Source: an uncultured Thiotrichales bacterium (GTDB taxonomy: Bacteria > Pseudomonadota > Gammaproteobacteria > CAIRSR01). From it: 55,103 nucleotides of DNA. The notes below the pieces were generated by a model. The model saw nothing but the letters and a program-made list of their open reading frames with translations. It did not search any database and was not told the origin of the DNA. Position 1 is the first letter of the stretch. The number at the start of each line of letters is the position of its first letter. The position numbers were made by a program, and so were the translations under genes. The stretch lies in NCBI GenBank assembly GCA_903824965.1, contig CAIJYR010000052.1, forward strand, positions 1-55,103, in the 5' to 3' direction. This document shows, piece after piece, positions 8,075-16,644 of the stretch.

Positions 8075-9624
8075 ACAACCTTGCTGGTTTGATTCCTCTG
8101 TTGCCCTGGCTTGCGGCGCTATGGATCGGTGTAGGTTCTTTGCTTGGTCGCAACGTGGGCGAGGCCGGTGAGAACCCGACCGCCAGGGTAGCGATTGGCG
8201 CGGTATTTCTGTCGCTTGTCTTGATGATCTGCTTGGATGGGATGGCGTTGTGGCATGGGACACAGGGCCAGATCCAATTCTTCCCCTGGATGGAGAGTGG
8301 CAACTACCGAGTAATCGTCAGTATGACCCTGGATCCCCTAAGCCTCTCCATGGGCACCCTTGTAGCCCTGGTACTTTGGCTGACCATGGTATTTTCTCGC
8401 CAATACCTGCATCGAGAAGAAGGGTTTCAGCGGTTCTTTGCCATTTTGAGCCTTTTTTCCGGAGCTATGCTGCTCATCGTACTCGCGGGCAATCCGGTGT
8501 TGACGTTCGTGGGCTGGGAGATTGCAGGTCTTTCTTCGTTTTTGCTCATCGGCTATGCCTACGACCGAACCACCGCAGCCACCCATGCCACGCGCGTTTT
8601 TGTTACCAATCGTTTTGGTGATGCTGGGTTTGTCATGGCCATTGCTCTTTCTGTGGGTTGGTTTGGCGATCTGGAATGGCCCGATCTGTTTGGCCATGCG
8701 GGTGTGGCACATCCTATGCAGGTGAGCTTGGTCGTGGGGGGATTCCTACTCGCTGCACTCGCCAAATCGTCTCAGATGCCCTTTGCAGCCTGGCTTGGAC
8801 AGGCTCTGGAGGGGCCAACCCCTTCCAGTGCTGTTTTCTACGGATCGCTGATGGTTCATGCAGGGGTATTCTTGGTATTGCGTCTTGCGCCTCTGCTTGC
8901 GCTTTCACACATTCTGATGACTTGCCTGGTGATACTGGGGTTGCTGACTGCGGCCTATGGGGTACTGTGTGGCCTGGTGCAAAACGACGTCAAGAGTACC
9001 CTCATTTTTTCCACGCAAACACAAATTGGGCTGATGTTTGCCGAATGCGGGGCTGGTTATTTTGAACTTGCGAACCTACACATGCTGGCCCATGCAGGAT
9101 GGAGGGCTTATCAATTCCTCTCGGCACCTGCGTACATGCACCTCCTGGATGGCACAACCACACCACCGGTACCCGCGTGGTTGGCCCGTTTGGTGGGACT
9201 GCACGAGGCGGCCTTGCAGCGTTTCTGGTTGGATGGCCTGAGTGATTATCTGTTGGTGCGTCCCACTCTGGCCATTGCACGAGACCTACAAAATTTTGAC
9301 CTTCATGTGATCAACCCCCTTGTGGGACACTACGGTTCCAGTCAATCGCTAACGCTGGACAAATGGGAAGACAATTTATTGCAGGGGAGCGAGGGCACAA
9401 CGCAACATTTCGCGCAAGGACGCGGCATAATGGGACATGTATTACAAAAACTGTCCTCCTGGTGTCAATGGTTCGAAGCACGGCTCATCATGAGTAGCAG
9501 CGGCGGTCAATTGGCCGATCGATTGCGAATGCTAGGAGAGTACCTACAACGGGTTGACCAATTTCTCGCACAACCCCGCTATTTGTTGCTACTCGTTGTG
9601 CTGACGTTTGTTGTCATTCTATAG
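8071..9624 (+). CDS. NuoL/DabB-like proton-conducting antiporter family membrane protein
   Basis: 'GWEIAGLSSFLLIGYAYDR', 'ALAKSSQMPFAAWLGQALEGPTPSSAVFYGSLMVHAGVFL', 'QNDVKSTLIFSTQTQIGLMF': conserved Glu/Lys antiporter motifs. ATG overlaps upstream stop (ATGA). Confidence 0.85.
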   Translation: MNNLAGLIPLLPWLAALWIGVGSLLGRNVGEAGENPTARVAIGAVFLSLVLMICLDGMALWHGTQGQIQFFPWMESGNYRVIVSMTLDPLSLSMGTLVALVLWLTMVFSRQYLHREEGFQRFFAILSLFSGAMLLIVLAGNPVLTFVGWEIAGLSSFLLIGYAYDRTTAATHATRVFVTNRFGDAGFVMAIALSVGWFGDLEWPDLFGHAGVAHPMQVSLVVGGFLLAALAKSSQMPFAAWLGQALEGPTPSSAVFYGSLMVHAGVFLVLRLAPLLALSHILMTCLVILGLLTAAYGVLCGLVQNDVKSTLIFSTQTQIGLMFAECGAGYFELANLHMLAHAGWRAYQFLSAPAYMHLLDGTTTPPVPAWLARLVGLHEAALQRFWLDGLSDYLLVRPTLAIARDLQNFDLHVINPLVGHYGSSQSLTLDKWEDNLLQGSEGTTQHFAQGRGIMGHVLQKLSSWCQWFEARLIMSSSGGQLADRLRMLGEYLQRVDQFLAQPRYLLLLVVLTFVVIL

Positions 9625-9660
9625 TCGACGCGGTTTTTATGAACCGTCTAGGGAGATTGA

Positions 9661-10200
9661 TCACTGGTGAGAATCTTTTGTGGGCATCTTTGGGTCTGCC
9701 TTGGGGTCTGCCTTGGGTTCAGCCTTGCCGAGCACCTTGGAAAGCTTGAGTTTGACATGCGATAATTCTATATTCGTTGCCTTCAGGCGACCCGCAATAA
9801 CCCTTGCAATGTTGTGAAAAAGAGTAGACAACAAGTTTGGATGTATCTGCTTGAGATGTAATCCTTCAAAATACAGAGCGAGGCAATCACCGACCGCCTT
9901 GATCCTGGCAGAGCGGATTTTCTCATCGAACACGAGCGTCATTTCTCCGAAGCTATCTCCTGCTTCTAGCATAGCGACTTGCTGCCATGTTCCATCGATC
10001 TCTTTCTCCACGGCGGCCTTGCCGGTAACCAAGACATAAAAAGACTCTCCGTAGGCTCCCTCATCAAAAAACAACGCGCCATCTTTTATGGTAACCTTGT
10101 TGGCACAAGAGAGTAGTTGGATTAAATTCTGCTTCTGGATTCCATGAAACAGTTTTACGTTGCTCGCCACTTTGAACAGCAAACCATCTTGATTGCTCAT
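9661..10200 (-). CDS. cyclic nucleotide-binding domain protein
   Basis: 'DEGAYGESFYVLVTGKAAVEKE...MLEAGDSFGEMTLVFDEKIRSARIKA' cNMP-binding signature; no obvious HTH. Confidence 0.8.
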   Translation of the reverse strand: MSNQDGLLFKVASNVKLFHGIQKQNLIQLLSCANKVTIKDGALFFDEGAYGESFYVLVTGKAAVEKEIDGTWQQVAMLEAGDSFGEMTLVFDEKIRSARIKAVGDCLALYFEGLHLKQIHPNLLSTLFHNIARVIAGRLKATNIELSHVKLKLSKVLGKAEPKADPKADPKMPTKDSHQ

Positions 10201-10203
10201 GAA

Positions 10204-10249
10204 TGTCTCCGAGAAACCCCTCCCTTCAGGGCGTGGAGGAAAGGAGACA
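10204..10249 (-). promoter_or_regulatory. 5'UTR stem-loop enclosing a candidate Shine-Dalgarno of the cNMP-binding gene
   Basis: TGTCTCC (10204-10210) / GGAGACA (10243-10249) 7-bp outer stem with inner CCC-TTCA-GGG. On the minus strand GGAGACATTCATG places the SD in the stem. Confidence 0.5.
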
Positions 10250-10411
10250 GCTTGGCGTAACCGTCGGTGCTGTCAACCCATTCGTACTTGCGTGATACAC
10301 GCGCCTTGAAACGTGGGGTTCTTGACCTTTGTTCTACGATATGCTGCTACTATATACTGATTTTTGCCTATCGTTCAACACGTAGACGCTCGTACCCGAG
10401 GAGTGTGACCC

Positions 10412-10999
10412 ATGACGATTCCAGACAATTCTTCCCCGGCCGATGGGTTGTCATCGGTTCTTAGGCAAACGCTGCTTGAGGTCGCGGGGCGTGCCATTGA
10501 TTTTGGTTTGACCCACTGCCAGCCCTTATCCGTAGTTGCAGAGGACTATCCGCCGAGCCTGCGGGAAATGCGTGCCGCCTTTGTGACGTTGCACAGGGAG
10601 GATCGACTACGTGGCTGTATCGGGAGTCTGACACCCCATCGATCATTGGTCATGGATGTAGCCTATAACGCCTATGCAGCGGCTTTCTCGGATCCCCGCT
10701 TCTCCCCCTTAACCCTCCAAGAGCGAGACACGCTGGTGATTCATCTTTCGATTCTGAGTCTTCCGGCACCGATGGTCTTTCGATCAGAAGCCGATCTCCT
10801 GGCGCAAATCCGTCCTGGTGTGGATGGTTTGATCTTGGAAGATCAAGGGCGAAGGGGTACTTTTTTGCCCTCCGTCTGGGAAAGCCTGCCCAATCCGCGA
10901 GATTTCCTAAACCAACTCAAAGGCAAGGCCGGTCTTCCAGCCAACCATTGGTCTAGCACCGTGCGGGTGTCCCGCTACACAACGGAGTCCTTCCCGTGA
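10412..10999 (+). CDS. amrA: AMMECR1 domain protein (AmmeMemoRadiSam system protein A)
   Basis: 'AAFVTLHREDRLRGCIGSLTPHRSLVMDVAYNAYAAAFSDPRFSPLTLQE', 'DGLILEDQGRRGTFLPSVWESL': AMMECR1 signatures. Confidence 0.9.
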   Translation: MTIPDNSSPADGLSSVLRQTLLEVAGRAIDFGLTHCQPLSVVAEDYPPSLREMRAAFVTLHREDRLRGCIGSLTPHRSLVMDVAYNAYAAAFSDPRFSPLTLQERDTLVIHLSILSLPAPMVFRSEADLLAQIRPGVDGLILEDQGRRGTFLPSVWESLPNPRDFLNQLKGKAGLPANHWSSTVRVSRYTTESFP

Positions 11000-12348
11000 T
11001 CGAAAAACCGCTTGACTATGCCATCGTCGGGGGTGGCATTTCTGGGTTGGCGGTAGCGTGGTTTTTGCGCCACCGTGGGCATTCGGTACAAGTCTTAGAA
11101 GCGGCTAATGTGGTGGGGGGAACCCTACAGAGTCAGGTATCTGATGGTTTTCTGGTGGAGCAAGGCCCCAATTCTACGCTAGAAAACACCGATGCCCTAC
11201 GTGTACTCATTGAAGGCGCAGGTTTGGCGTGTGCTCTCCAGGTGGCGAATCCTGCCGGAAAGCGACGTTATATCCTCCGCGATCAGCGACTAGAACCCTT
11301 GCCACTCGGCGTGGGCGCTTTTCTGCGTACGCCGTTGTTTTCGGTGCGCGGTCGGCTGCGTCTCTGCTTGGAGCCATTCATTGGACGAGCAACTGTCGAA
11401 GAGACGGTTGCCTCTTTCGTTCGGCGTCGTTTGGGGCAGGAGTTTCTCGATTGGGCCATTGATCCCTTTATTTCGGGCGTGTATGCGGGTGACCCAGAAA
11501 AACTCTCGGTACGGGCTGCCACCGCCAAAGTGTACGCACTAGAGGCAGAATATGGCTCGTTGATCGGCGGGATGCTCCGAAGGGCGCTCAAGGGCCGGCG
11601 CACTGGACCGACCCCTGCGGGGCGGATGATTGCCTTTGCGGGCGGGATGCAAACGCTCGTGCGCAGTGTAGCCGCTGTACTAGGCTCCGATGTACGCACC
11701 CAAGCCAAGGTCACGGCGTTGCATTTGGGACGCGATGGCCTTTGGCGCTTGCGGATCGCCTCGGATGAGCGGGAGACTTTGGCGCGTCGGGTCGTTCTTT
11801 CCTTGCCTGCGGGTCATGCGGCAGAGTTGCTTGCACCGCTGGCCCCTGATGCCGCGAGTATTCTACGAGGCATTTTCTATCCTGCAGTTGCCTCGGTTGC
11901 ACTGGGATTTCGGCGTGATCAGGTGAGCCATTCCCTGGATGGTTTTGGCTTTTTGGTTCCGCGTCGCTGTGGGGTGGAGACTTTGGGTGCCTTGTTTTCT
12001 TCGTCGCTGTTCCCAGGCAGGGCACCGACGGATCATGTCCTTATTACCGCTTTTCTTGGTGGTGCACGCCATCCGGGTGTGGGAGATTTATCCGAAGAAC
12101 AGATCCTCCAGCGTGTCTTACGAGACATCACACCCATTCTAGGCATTTCCGGATCGCCCGTCTTCCAATCGGTCACAACTTGGCACCGTGCGATTCCGCA
12201 ATATGAGATCGGGCACCTCGAACGCATGGCTACCCTCGATCATCTCTTGGCCGAATGGCCCGGGCTGTACACCCGCGCCAACTGGCGAGATGGCATCTCG
12301 GTTGCGGATTGCGTTCGCAACGCACGGGATTTCGCAGAGAGAGGGTAG
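10996..12348 (+). CDS. hemG: protoporphyrinogen oxidase, HemY-type
   Basis: FAD motif 'YAIVGGGISGLAVAWFLRHRGHSVQVLEA', 'GGTLQS..DGFLVEQGPNS', 'FISGVYAGDPEKLSVRAA', C-terminal 'GLYTRANWRDGISVADCV'. Confidence 0.9.
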   Translation: MIEKPLDYAIVGGGISGLAVAWFLRHRGHSVQVLEAANVVGGTLQSQVSDGFLVEQGPNSTLENTDALRVLIEGAGLACALQVANPAGKRRYILRDQRLEPLPLGVGAFLRTPLFSVRGRLRLCLEPFIGRATVEETVASFVRRRLGQEFLDWAIDPFISGVYAGDPEKLSVRAATAKVYALEAEYGSLIGGMLRRALKGRRTGPTPAGRMIAFAGGMQTLVRSVAAVLGSDVRTQAKVTALHLGRDGLWRLRIASDERETLARRVVLSLPAGHAAELLAPLAPDAASILRGIFYPAVASVALGFRRDQVSHSLDGFGFLVPRRCGVETLGALFSSSLFPGRAPTDHVLITAFLGGARHPGVGDLSEEQILQRVLRDITPILGISGSPVFQSVTTWHRAIPQYEIGHLERMATLDHLLAEWPGLYTRANWRDGISVADCVRNARDFAERG

Positions 12349-12350
12349 GC

Positions 12351-13109
12351 TTACCGCCCTGCGATTGTTCGCAATAGGGCAACATCGACGAGGCGTACGT
12401 TGCCGACGTCACCCGCCAACACCGTGAAGGGTTGATCCGGTTCGCCCAGGTGGTCGAGTACGCAGTAAGCACCTGTAAAATCTTGGCCTTTGGTGTACTC
12501 GTTGATTGTGACCACTACGGGTATCGAGGCAGCGCGGGCAGCAGACACGCCGATGGCAGAATCTTCAAAGCCAACGCACTCAGAAGCATGAACGCCGAGC
12601 CGATCAAGGACATACTGATAGAGGTCTGGGGCGGGTTTTTTTCTGGGCACCATGTCTCCGGTGGCGATACACGCAAACCCATGCCATCCTGACGTGCCGA
12701 GGTTCGCATCCAGCAGTGCTCGGACGTTGTGGGGATTGGTGGTGGTCGCAATGGCGAGGCGCAAACCAGCGGCTTGTGCTTCGCGCAGCAAGCGCAGTAC
12801 CCCCGTGCGCAAGGGAATCCCCTCTGCGCTCACCCGCTCGGCAAAAAAGCGCGTCTTGGCGACATAGAGCTGGGTGATGAGCTGGCTGATATCCGAACGG
12901 TTACGAAAGTCTGGGCGGTAACGATCCACATAGAACCGCATGCGCTCTTTACCACCCGCCACTTGGAGCAGGTCGCCGTAGAGCGCAACCGACCACTCCC
13001 AGTCGAGTCCCGCTTCCGCAAATGCCTGGTTATACGCGACCCGATGGCCGTCGCGTTCCGTGTTCGCAAGGGTGCCGTCAACGTCGCAAATCAGCGTGCT
13101 CAAGGCCAT
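12351..13109 (-). CDS. HAD-family phosphatase, CbbY-like
   Basis: 'LICDVDGTLANTERDGHRVAYNQAFAEAGLDW', 'PRKKPAPDLYQYVLDRLG', 'GFEDSAIGVSAARAA'. Confidence 0.85.
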   Translation of the reverse strand: MALSTLICDVDGTLANTERDGHRVAYNQAFAEAGLDWEWSVALYGDLLQVAGGKERMRFYVDRYRPDFRNRSDISQLITQLYVAKTRFFAERVSAEGIPLRTGVLRLLREAQAAGLRLAIATTTNPHNVRALLDANLGTSGWHGFACIATGDMVPRKKPAPDLYQYVLDRLGVHASECVGFEDSAIGVSAARAASIPVVVTINEYTKGQDFTGAYCVLDHLGEPDQPFTVLAGDVGNVRLVDVALLRTIAGR

Positions 13110-13330
13110 TATGATGACTCCGATACGGGCGGCAGTGGCCTTGTCACCTGAAGAAGCAACGCCTGCGTCTCGGGTGTGATGGGCATCGGTCGATGACCGG
13201 GCATTTGCCGACCGTTCGCGTGGACAATGGCAACGAGGCTCGTATAGGAATCAATCCCAAGCCACCGCATGGCTTCTGCGTGTTCGATGCGCCCTTTTTC
13301 CAATTTGGTCAATAGATCATCTAAGGTCAT
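13109..13330 (-). CDS. conserved-looking small protein of unknown function (73 aa)
   Basis: Same operon direction as flanking genes; TAATG overlap with the CbbY-like gene start. Confidence 0.55.
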   Translation of the reverse strand: MTLDDLLTKLEKGRIEHAEAMRWLGIDSYTSLVAIVHANGRQMPGHRPMPITPETQALLLQVTRPLPPVSESS

Positions 13331-13354
13331 CGAGTTGTCTCTTATTATGCGTCT

Positions 13355-13792
13355 TCAGCTCGCACGTAGACGTACCCGCAAGCGTCGGAAAGTGGCAGGA
13401 TGCACTGCATCGGCCGTCATCACCACCGAACGACGGGAGAACAGCAAAGAAACATCCGGTACCTGAAAAGTCAGCACCACAAGGTACGGATGCACAAAAC
13501 TGCCTGGCATCAAAGCAGCATCACGCACCACGCCATCTGCATAGACCAAGACCCATCCACCATCGCTGCCCCACAGCAAGCGCACCACGGTATGTTTGCC
13601 GCGCAGCAAAACGTGGGTATAGAGTGCATGGATCAAACTCATGGCAATGCCGAGCACGACCCCCACAACGGCCCAAAGGGGTAGGGTCAGCAACGGTACC
13701 AAGGCTAACGTTCCGCCGTGCGCGATCAAGAGGAACAAGGCCAACTGGGGGGAAAACTGTAAATCAATCTGTAATGGTTCGGTGGAGGCCAT
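13355..13792 (-). CDS. YgfX (CptA)-like membrane protein
   Basis: Two hydrophobic N-terminal segments, 'GWVLVYADGVVRDAALMPGSFVHPYLVVLTF', C-terminal 'MTADAVHPATFRRLRVRLR' typical of the YgfX C-terminus. Start moved to ATG at 13792. Confidence 0.6.
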   Translation of the reverse strand: MASTEPLQIDLQFSPQLALFLLIAHGGTLALVPLLTLPLWAVVGVVLGIAMSLIHALYTHVLLRGKHTVVRLLWGSDGGWVLVYADGVVRDAALMPGSFVHPYLVVLTFQVPDVSLLFSRRSVVMTADAVHPATFRRLRVRLRAS

Positions 13793-13827
13793 AGGTACCT
13801 GTGGTGATTTTTCTGTTGCTACCCAGA

Positions 13828-14769
13828 TCAGGGATCGATTCGTAAGGAAGCGCCGAGTGTGAGCAGGCATTCCGCTTGTTGTTCTGCGCTGAGCCATTCA
13901 GGAGAGTCGGCGACCGCACTCAGCTCGAAAAAGGCGTCTAACGCAACGGTAACGACCGAGACCGAGAGGTTGCTTGCCAGATAGGTCTCCAGGCCACACG
14001 CTACAGGAATGAGTGCTAGTACCAATTGTCCAAGGGCTATCGATCGGAACTGTCGATCGAAGTGGTCAATGGTACGTTGTACATCCAGTGCAATGCGCTC
14101 AAACACACGCTCCCGTTGTTCCTCGCTGTTCAGGACAATCTGCGAGAAACCCACATCAATGCGACGTGCAAGGTACAATCCACCGTTGCAGGTAAAAGTG
14201 AGCAGACCACCAGCGGCATCAAAACTCAGCAAGGCGTATCCGCGATCCGGTTCCTCCAGACAGGCCGCCAGGTTACGTTGGGCAAGCTCTGGGATGTCGA
14301 TGACCGATAGCGGAAAGCGTGCATCCTCCAAGAGGATTTGCCGTGCCGCAATCAACGTGTTGTGTGCCACCGCGACATACACACTGGCGGTGCGGGTAGG
14401 ATTGTTGCGATCCTGTGGGACGTGCAAAATATCCAGGGTTGCCGCGTCAACAGGGTAATCAATCTGCTCTTTGATACGCCAACGTACCGCTGCACGTAGT
14501 TCGTCTTCCGCGACATTGGGTGCCTCGACGAGCAATAATTGGTATTCTCCTGCGTTCAGCAGACAAGTGACCTTGTGCTGCCGTACCTGGAGATCACGGG
14601 CCAGGCGCTTGAGTACGGTCGGCGAACCCTCCAGTGTGTGCATTTGGCAGAGGACGATGCGGGGTTTGCCCTCTGGAACGGGCAAAACGTGGGCCACACA
14701 AACCCGATCAGTCCATACTCGAACTGCCAACCACCCTTTTTGTGCTGCTGATCGAGACAAGAACCCCAT
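13828..14769 (-). CDS. mshI: MSHA biogenesis protein MshI-like (PilM/actin-like)
   Basis: 'VEAPNVAEDELRAAVRWRIKEQIDYPVDAATLDILHVP' typical MshI; adjacent to msh pseudopilins. Confidence 0.8.
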   Translation of the reverse strand: MGFLSRSAAQKGWLAVRVWTDRVCVAHVLPVPEGKPRIVLCQMHTLEGSPTVLKRLARDLQVRQHKVTCLLNAGEYQLLLVEAPNVAEDELRAAVRWRIKEQIDYPVDAATLDILHVPQDRNNPTRTASVYVAVAHNTLIAARQILLEDARFPLSVIDIPELAQRNLAACLEEPDRGYALLSFDAAGGLLTFTCNGGLYLARRIDVGFSQIVLNSEEQRERVFERIALDVQRTIDHFDRQFRSIALGQLVLALIPVACGLETYLASNLSVSVVTVALDAFFELSAVADSPEWLSAEQQAECLLTLGASLRIDP

Positions 14770-15253
14770 GGTTCAGCCAACCTCCTGGAAATTGATGGCC
14801 TGGAAATCGCTGGCCTGGAAATCAATGGGATTTACCTTGGTGGAATTGGTGATGATCCTGATTATCATCGCCGTTCTTGCAAGCATGGTCATGCCACGGT
14901 ACCCTGATCAAACTACGTTCAATGCACGCGGTTTCTACGATGCGATGCTGTCTTTGTTGCACTATGCCCAAAAAGCAGCCATTGCACAGCATCGTACAGT
15001 GTGCGTCTCACTTTCGTCCACCGGAGCCAGCATCACCATCGCCAGTGCCTTTCCCTTTATCGGCACTACCTGCGATGGAGGAAACCTAGTCTTGCCAGTC
15101 AGCGTCCCAAAAGCGGGTTCCGGGTTGTCTGCCAACACAACCAGTTTTCAGTTTCTCCCGTCTGGATCCACCAACCAGTCTGCGAATATAGCCATTACGA
15201 TCACGGGAAGCAATGGCATTACCGTGGATGCGGTGACAGGCTATGCGTACTAA
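14768..15253 (+). CDS. mshC: MshC-like type IV pseudopilin
   Basis: Prepilin site G|FTLVELVMILIIIAVLASMVMPR; GspH-like. Start at ATG 14768, overlapping the divergent mshI start. Confidence 0.8.
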   Translation: MVQPTSWKLMAWKSLAWKSMGFTLVELVMILIIIAVLASMVMPRYPDQTTFNARGFYDAMLSLLHYAQKAAIAQHRTVCVSLSSTGASITIASAFPFIGTTCDGGNLVLPVSVPKAGSGLSANTTSFQFLPSGSTNQSANIAITITGSNGITVDAVTGYAY

Positions 15254-15728
15254 AATGCCTTTGCGTGAATTGGGCCTGACCATGATTGAACTCATCATGG
15301 CCATCATGATCATCAGCATCAGCATTGTCGGTATTTTGTCCGTGTTGAGAACCACCACACAATCGAGTGCTGATCCGGTACTGTACAAGCAGGCCATGGC
15401 CATGGCCGACGCGATTCTGGAGGAGGTGATGTCGAAGGCGTACCAGAACCCGGTGGGTGGCTATACCGAGACCAATCCCCAGACTTGTGCGGGTCGCTTG
15501 TTTTACGACGACGTGAGTGATTACAGTTGTTTTGATGGGAGTACATCGAGCAAGGTCATTCAGAGCAATACGACCCTGGGCGGTACGGCCTCGCCGCTTG
15601 TGGGGTACACGGCCACGGTGACGGTGTCTACGGTCACGATGAACGCTCTTCCGATGAAAAAGGTGGTGGTCACGGTAACGGGGGGCGGGATCGTGGTTTC
15701 CTTGGATAGCTACCGATCTAACCTTTAG
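15243..15728 (+). CDS. mshD: MshD-like type IV pseudopilin
   Basis: Prepilin site G|LTMIELIMAIMIISISIVGILSVLR; overlaps upstream gene. Confidence 0.8.
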   Translation: MRTKMPLRELGLTMIELIMAIMIISISIVGILSVLRTTTQSSADPVLYKQAMAMADAILEEVMSKAYQNPVGGYTETNPQTCAGRLFYDDVSDYSCFDGSTSSKVIQSNTTLGGTASPLVGYTATVTVSTVTMNALPMKKVVVTVTGGGIVVSLDSYRSNL

Positions 15729-15729
15729 A

Positions 15730-16644
15730 GTGAATGCGCGAACGATGACCCAGCAGACGGAATACGGTTTTACCCTTGTCGAAGCGTTGATGGTTATTGT
15801 CATCACGGGCATTCTCGCTGGTATGATTGCGGTTTTCATCCGGGTGCCGATGGATAGCTATGTTGCAACCGCTCGCCGCGCTGTACTGACCGATAGTGCC
15901 GATACGGCTGTACGACGTCTCGCACGGGATATTCGCTTGGCTTTGCCAAACAGTATTCGCAATGCCAGCAATAGCACACAGTGCATTGAGTTCATTCCTA
16001 CGAAACTGGGAGGACGTTACCGATCTGCCGTGGACAGTACCAATGGCAATGGTGGGAATGTTCTTGGTTTTACAGGCATTAATACCAACTTTGATATGCT
16101 TTGGCCGAACGATGGATCGCTTCCTTCACAGTATGGCATTGTGGCGGGGGATGTTATTGTGGTCTACAACGATGGAACGGCAAAGGGAAATGCCTATCTC
16201 GGGACAAACGCTATCCAAGTATCCAGCGTTTCAACCGCCACAGCGCCGAACAGTACAACCATCACCTTGGTGAGTACAACGGCGGCTGTTCCTTTTAATA
16301 ACAAACAGTTGACGAGCGCATCCCCTGAGAGTCAATTCCAGGTGATTCCAACACAGACGCATGTGGTATCCTATTATTGCCTGAATAGTACCTTGTATCG
16401 TTATACGCGCACCTTGACTGCTGCATGGCCTCTACCAGCCGATTGCCCAACCATGACGGGGGGTGCCACTGCGGCTGTATTGGCCACGAACGTCAATATG
16501 AGCAATTGCAGTTTCAAATACGATCCCCCAGGATCCAGCACAGGATTGAGCCGATCGGGAATTGTCTCTATCTCGCTTGGCATCACACAATCTGGCGAGA
16601 GCGTCAATTTGTACTACGAAACACACGTAAACAATACGCCATGA
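15730..16644 (+). CDS. mshO: MshO-like type IV pseudopilin
   Basis: G|FTLVEALMVIVITGILAGMIAVFIRVPMDSY; gene order C-D-O-P. Confidence 0.8.
   Translation: MNARTMTQQTEYGFTLVEALMVIVITGILAGMIAVFIRVPMDSYVATARRAVLTDSADTAVRRLARDIRLALPNSIRNASNSTQCIEFIPTKLGGRYRSAVDSTNGNGGNVLGFTGINTNFDMLWPNDGSLPSQYGIVAGDVIVVYNDGTAKGNAYLGTNAIQVSSVSTATAPNSTTITLVSTTAAVPFNNKQLTSASPESQFQVIPTQTHVVSYYCLNSTLYRYTRTLTAAWPLPADCPTMTGGATAAVLATNVNMSNCSFKYDPPGSSTGLSRSGIVSISLGITQSGESVNLYYETHVNNTP

Noticed and set aside
8071-9624. NuoL-like gene as part of respiratory complex I
   Set aside because: No other nuo genes are nearby, and the size and motifs fit DabB/antiporter-type proteins better; phylogeny is needed to settle it.
10322-10358. 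Sigma70 promoter TTGACC...TATACT upstream of the AMMECR1 gene
   Set aside because: Spacer is over 20 bp and no better-spaced hexamer pair was convincing.
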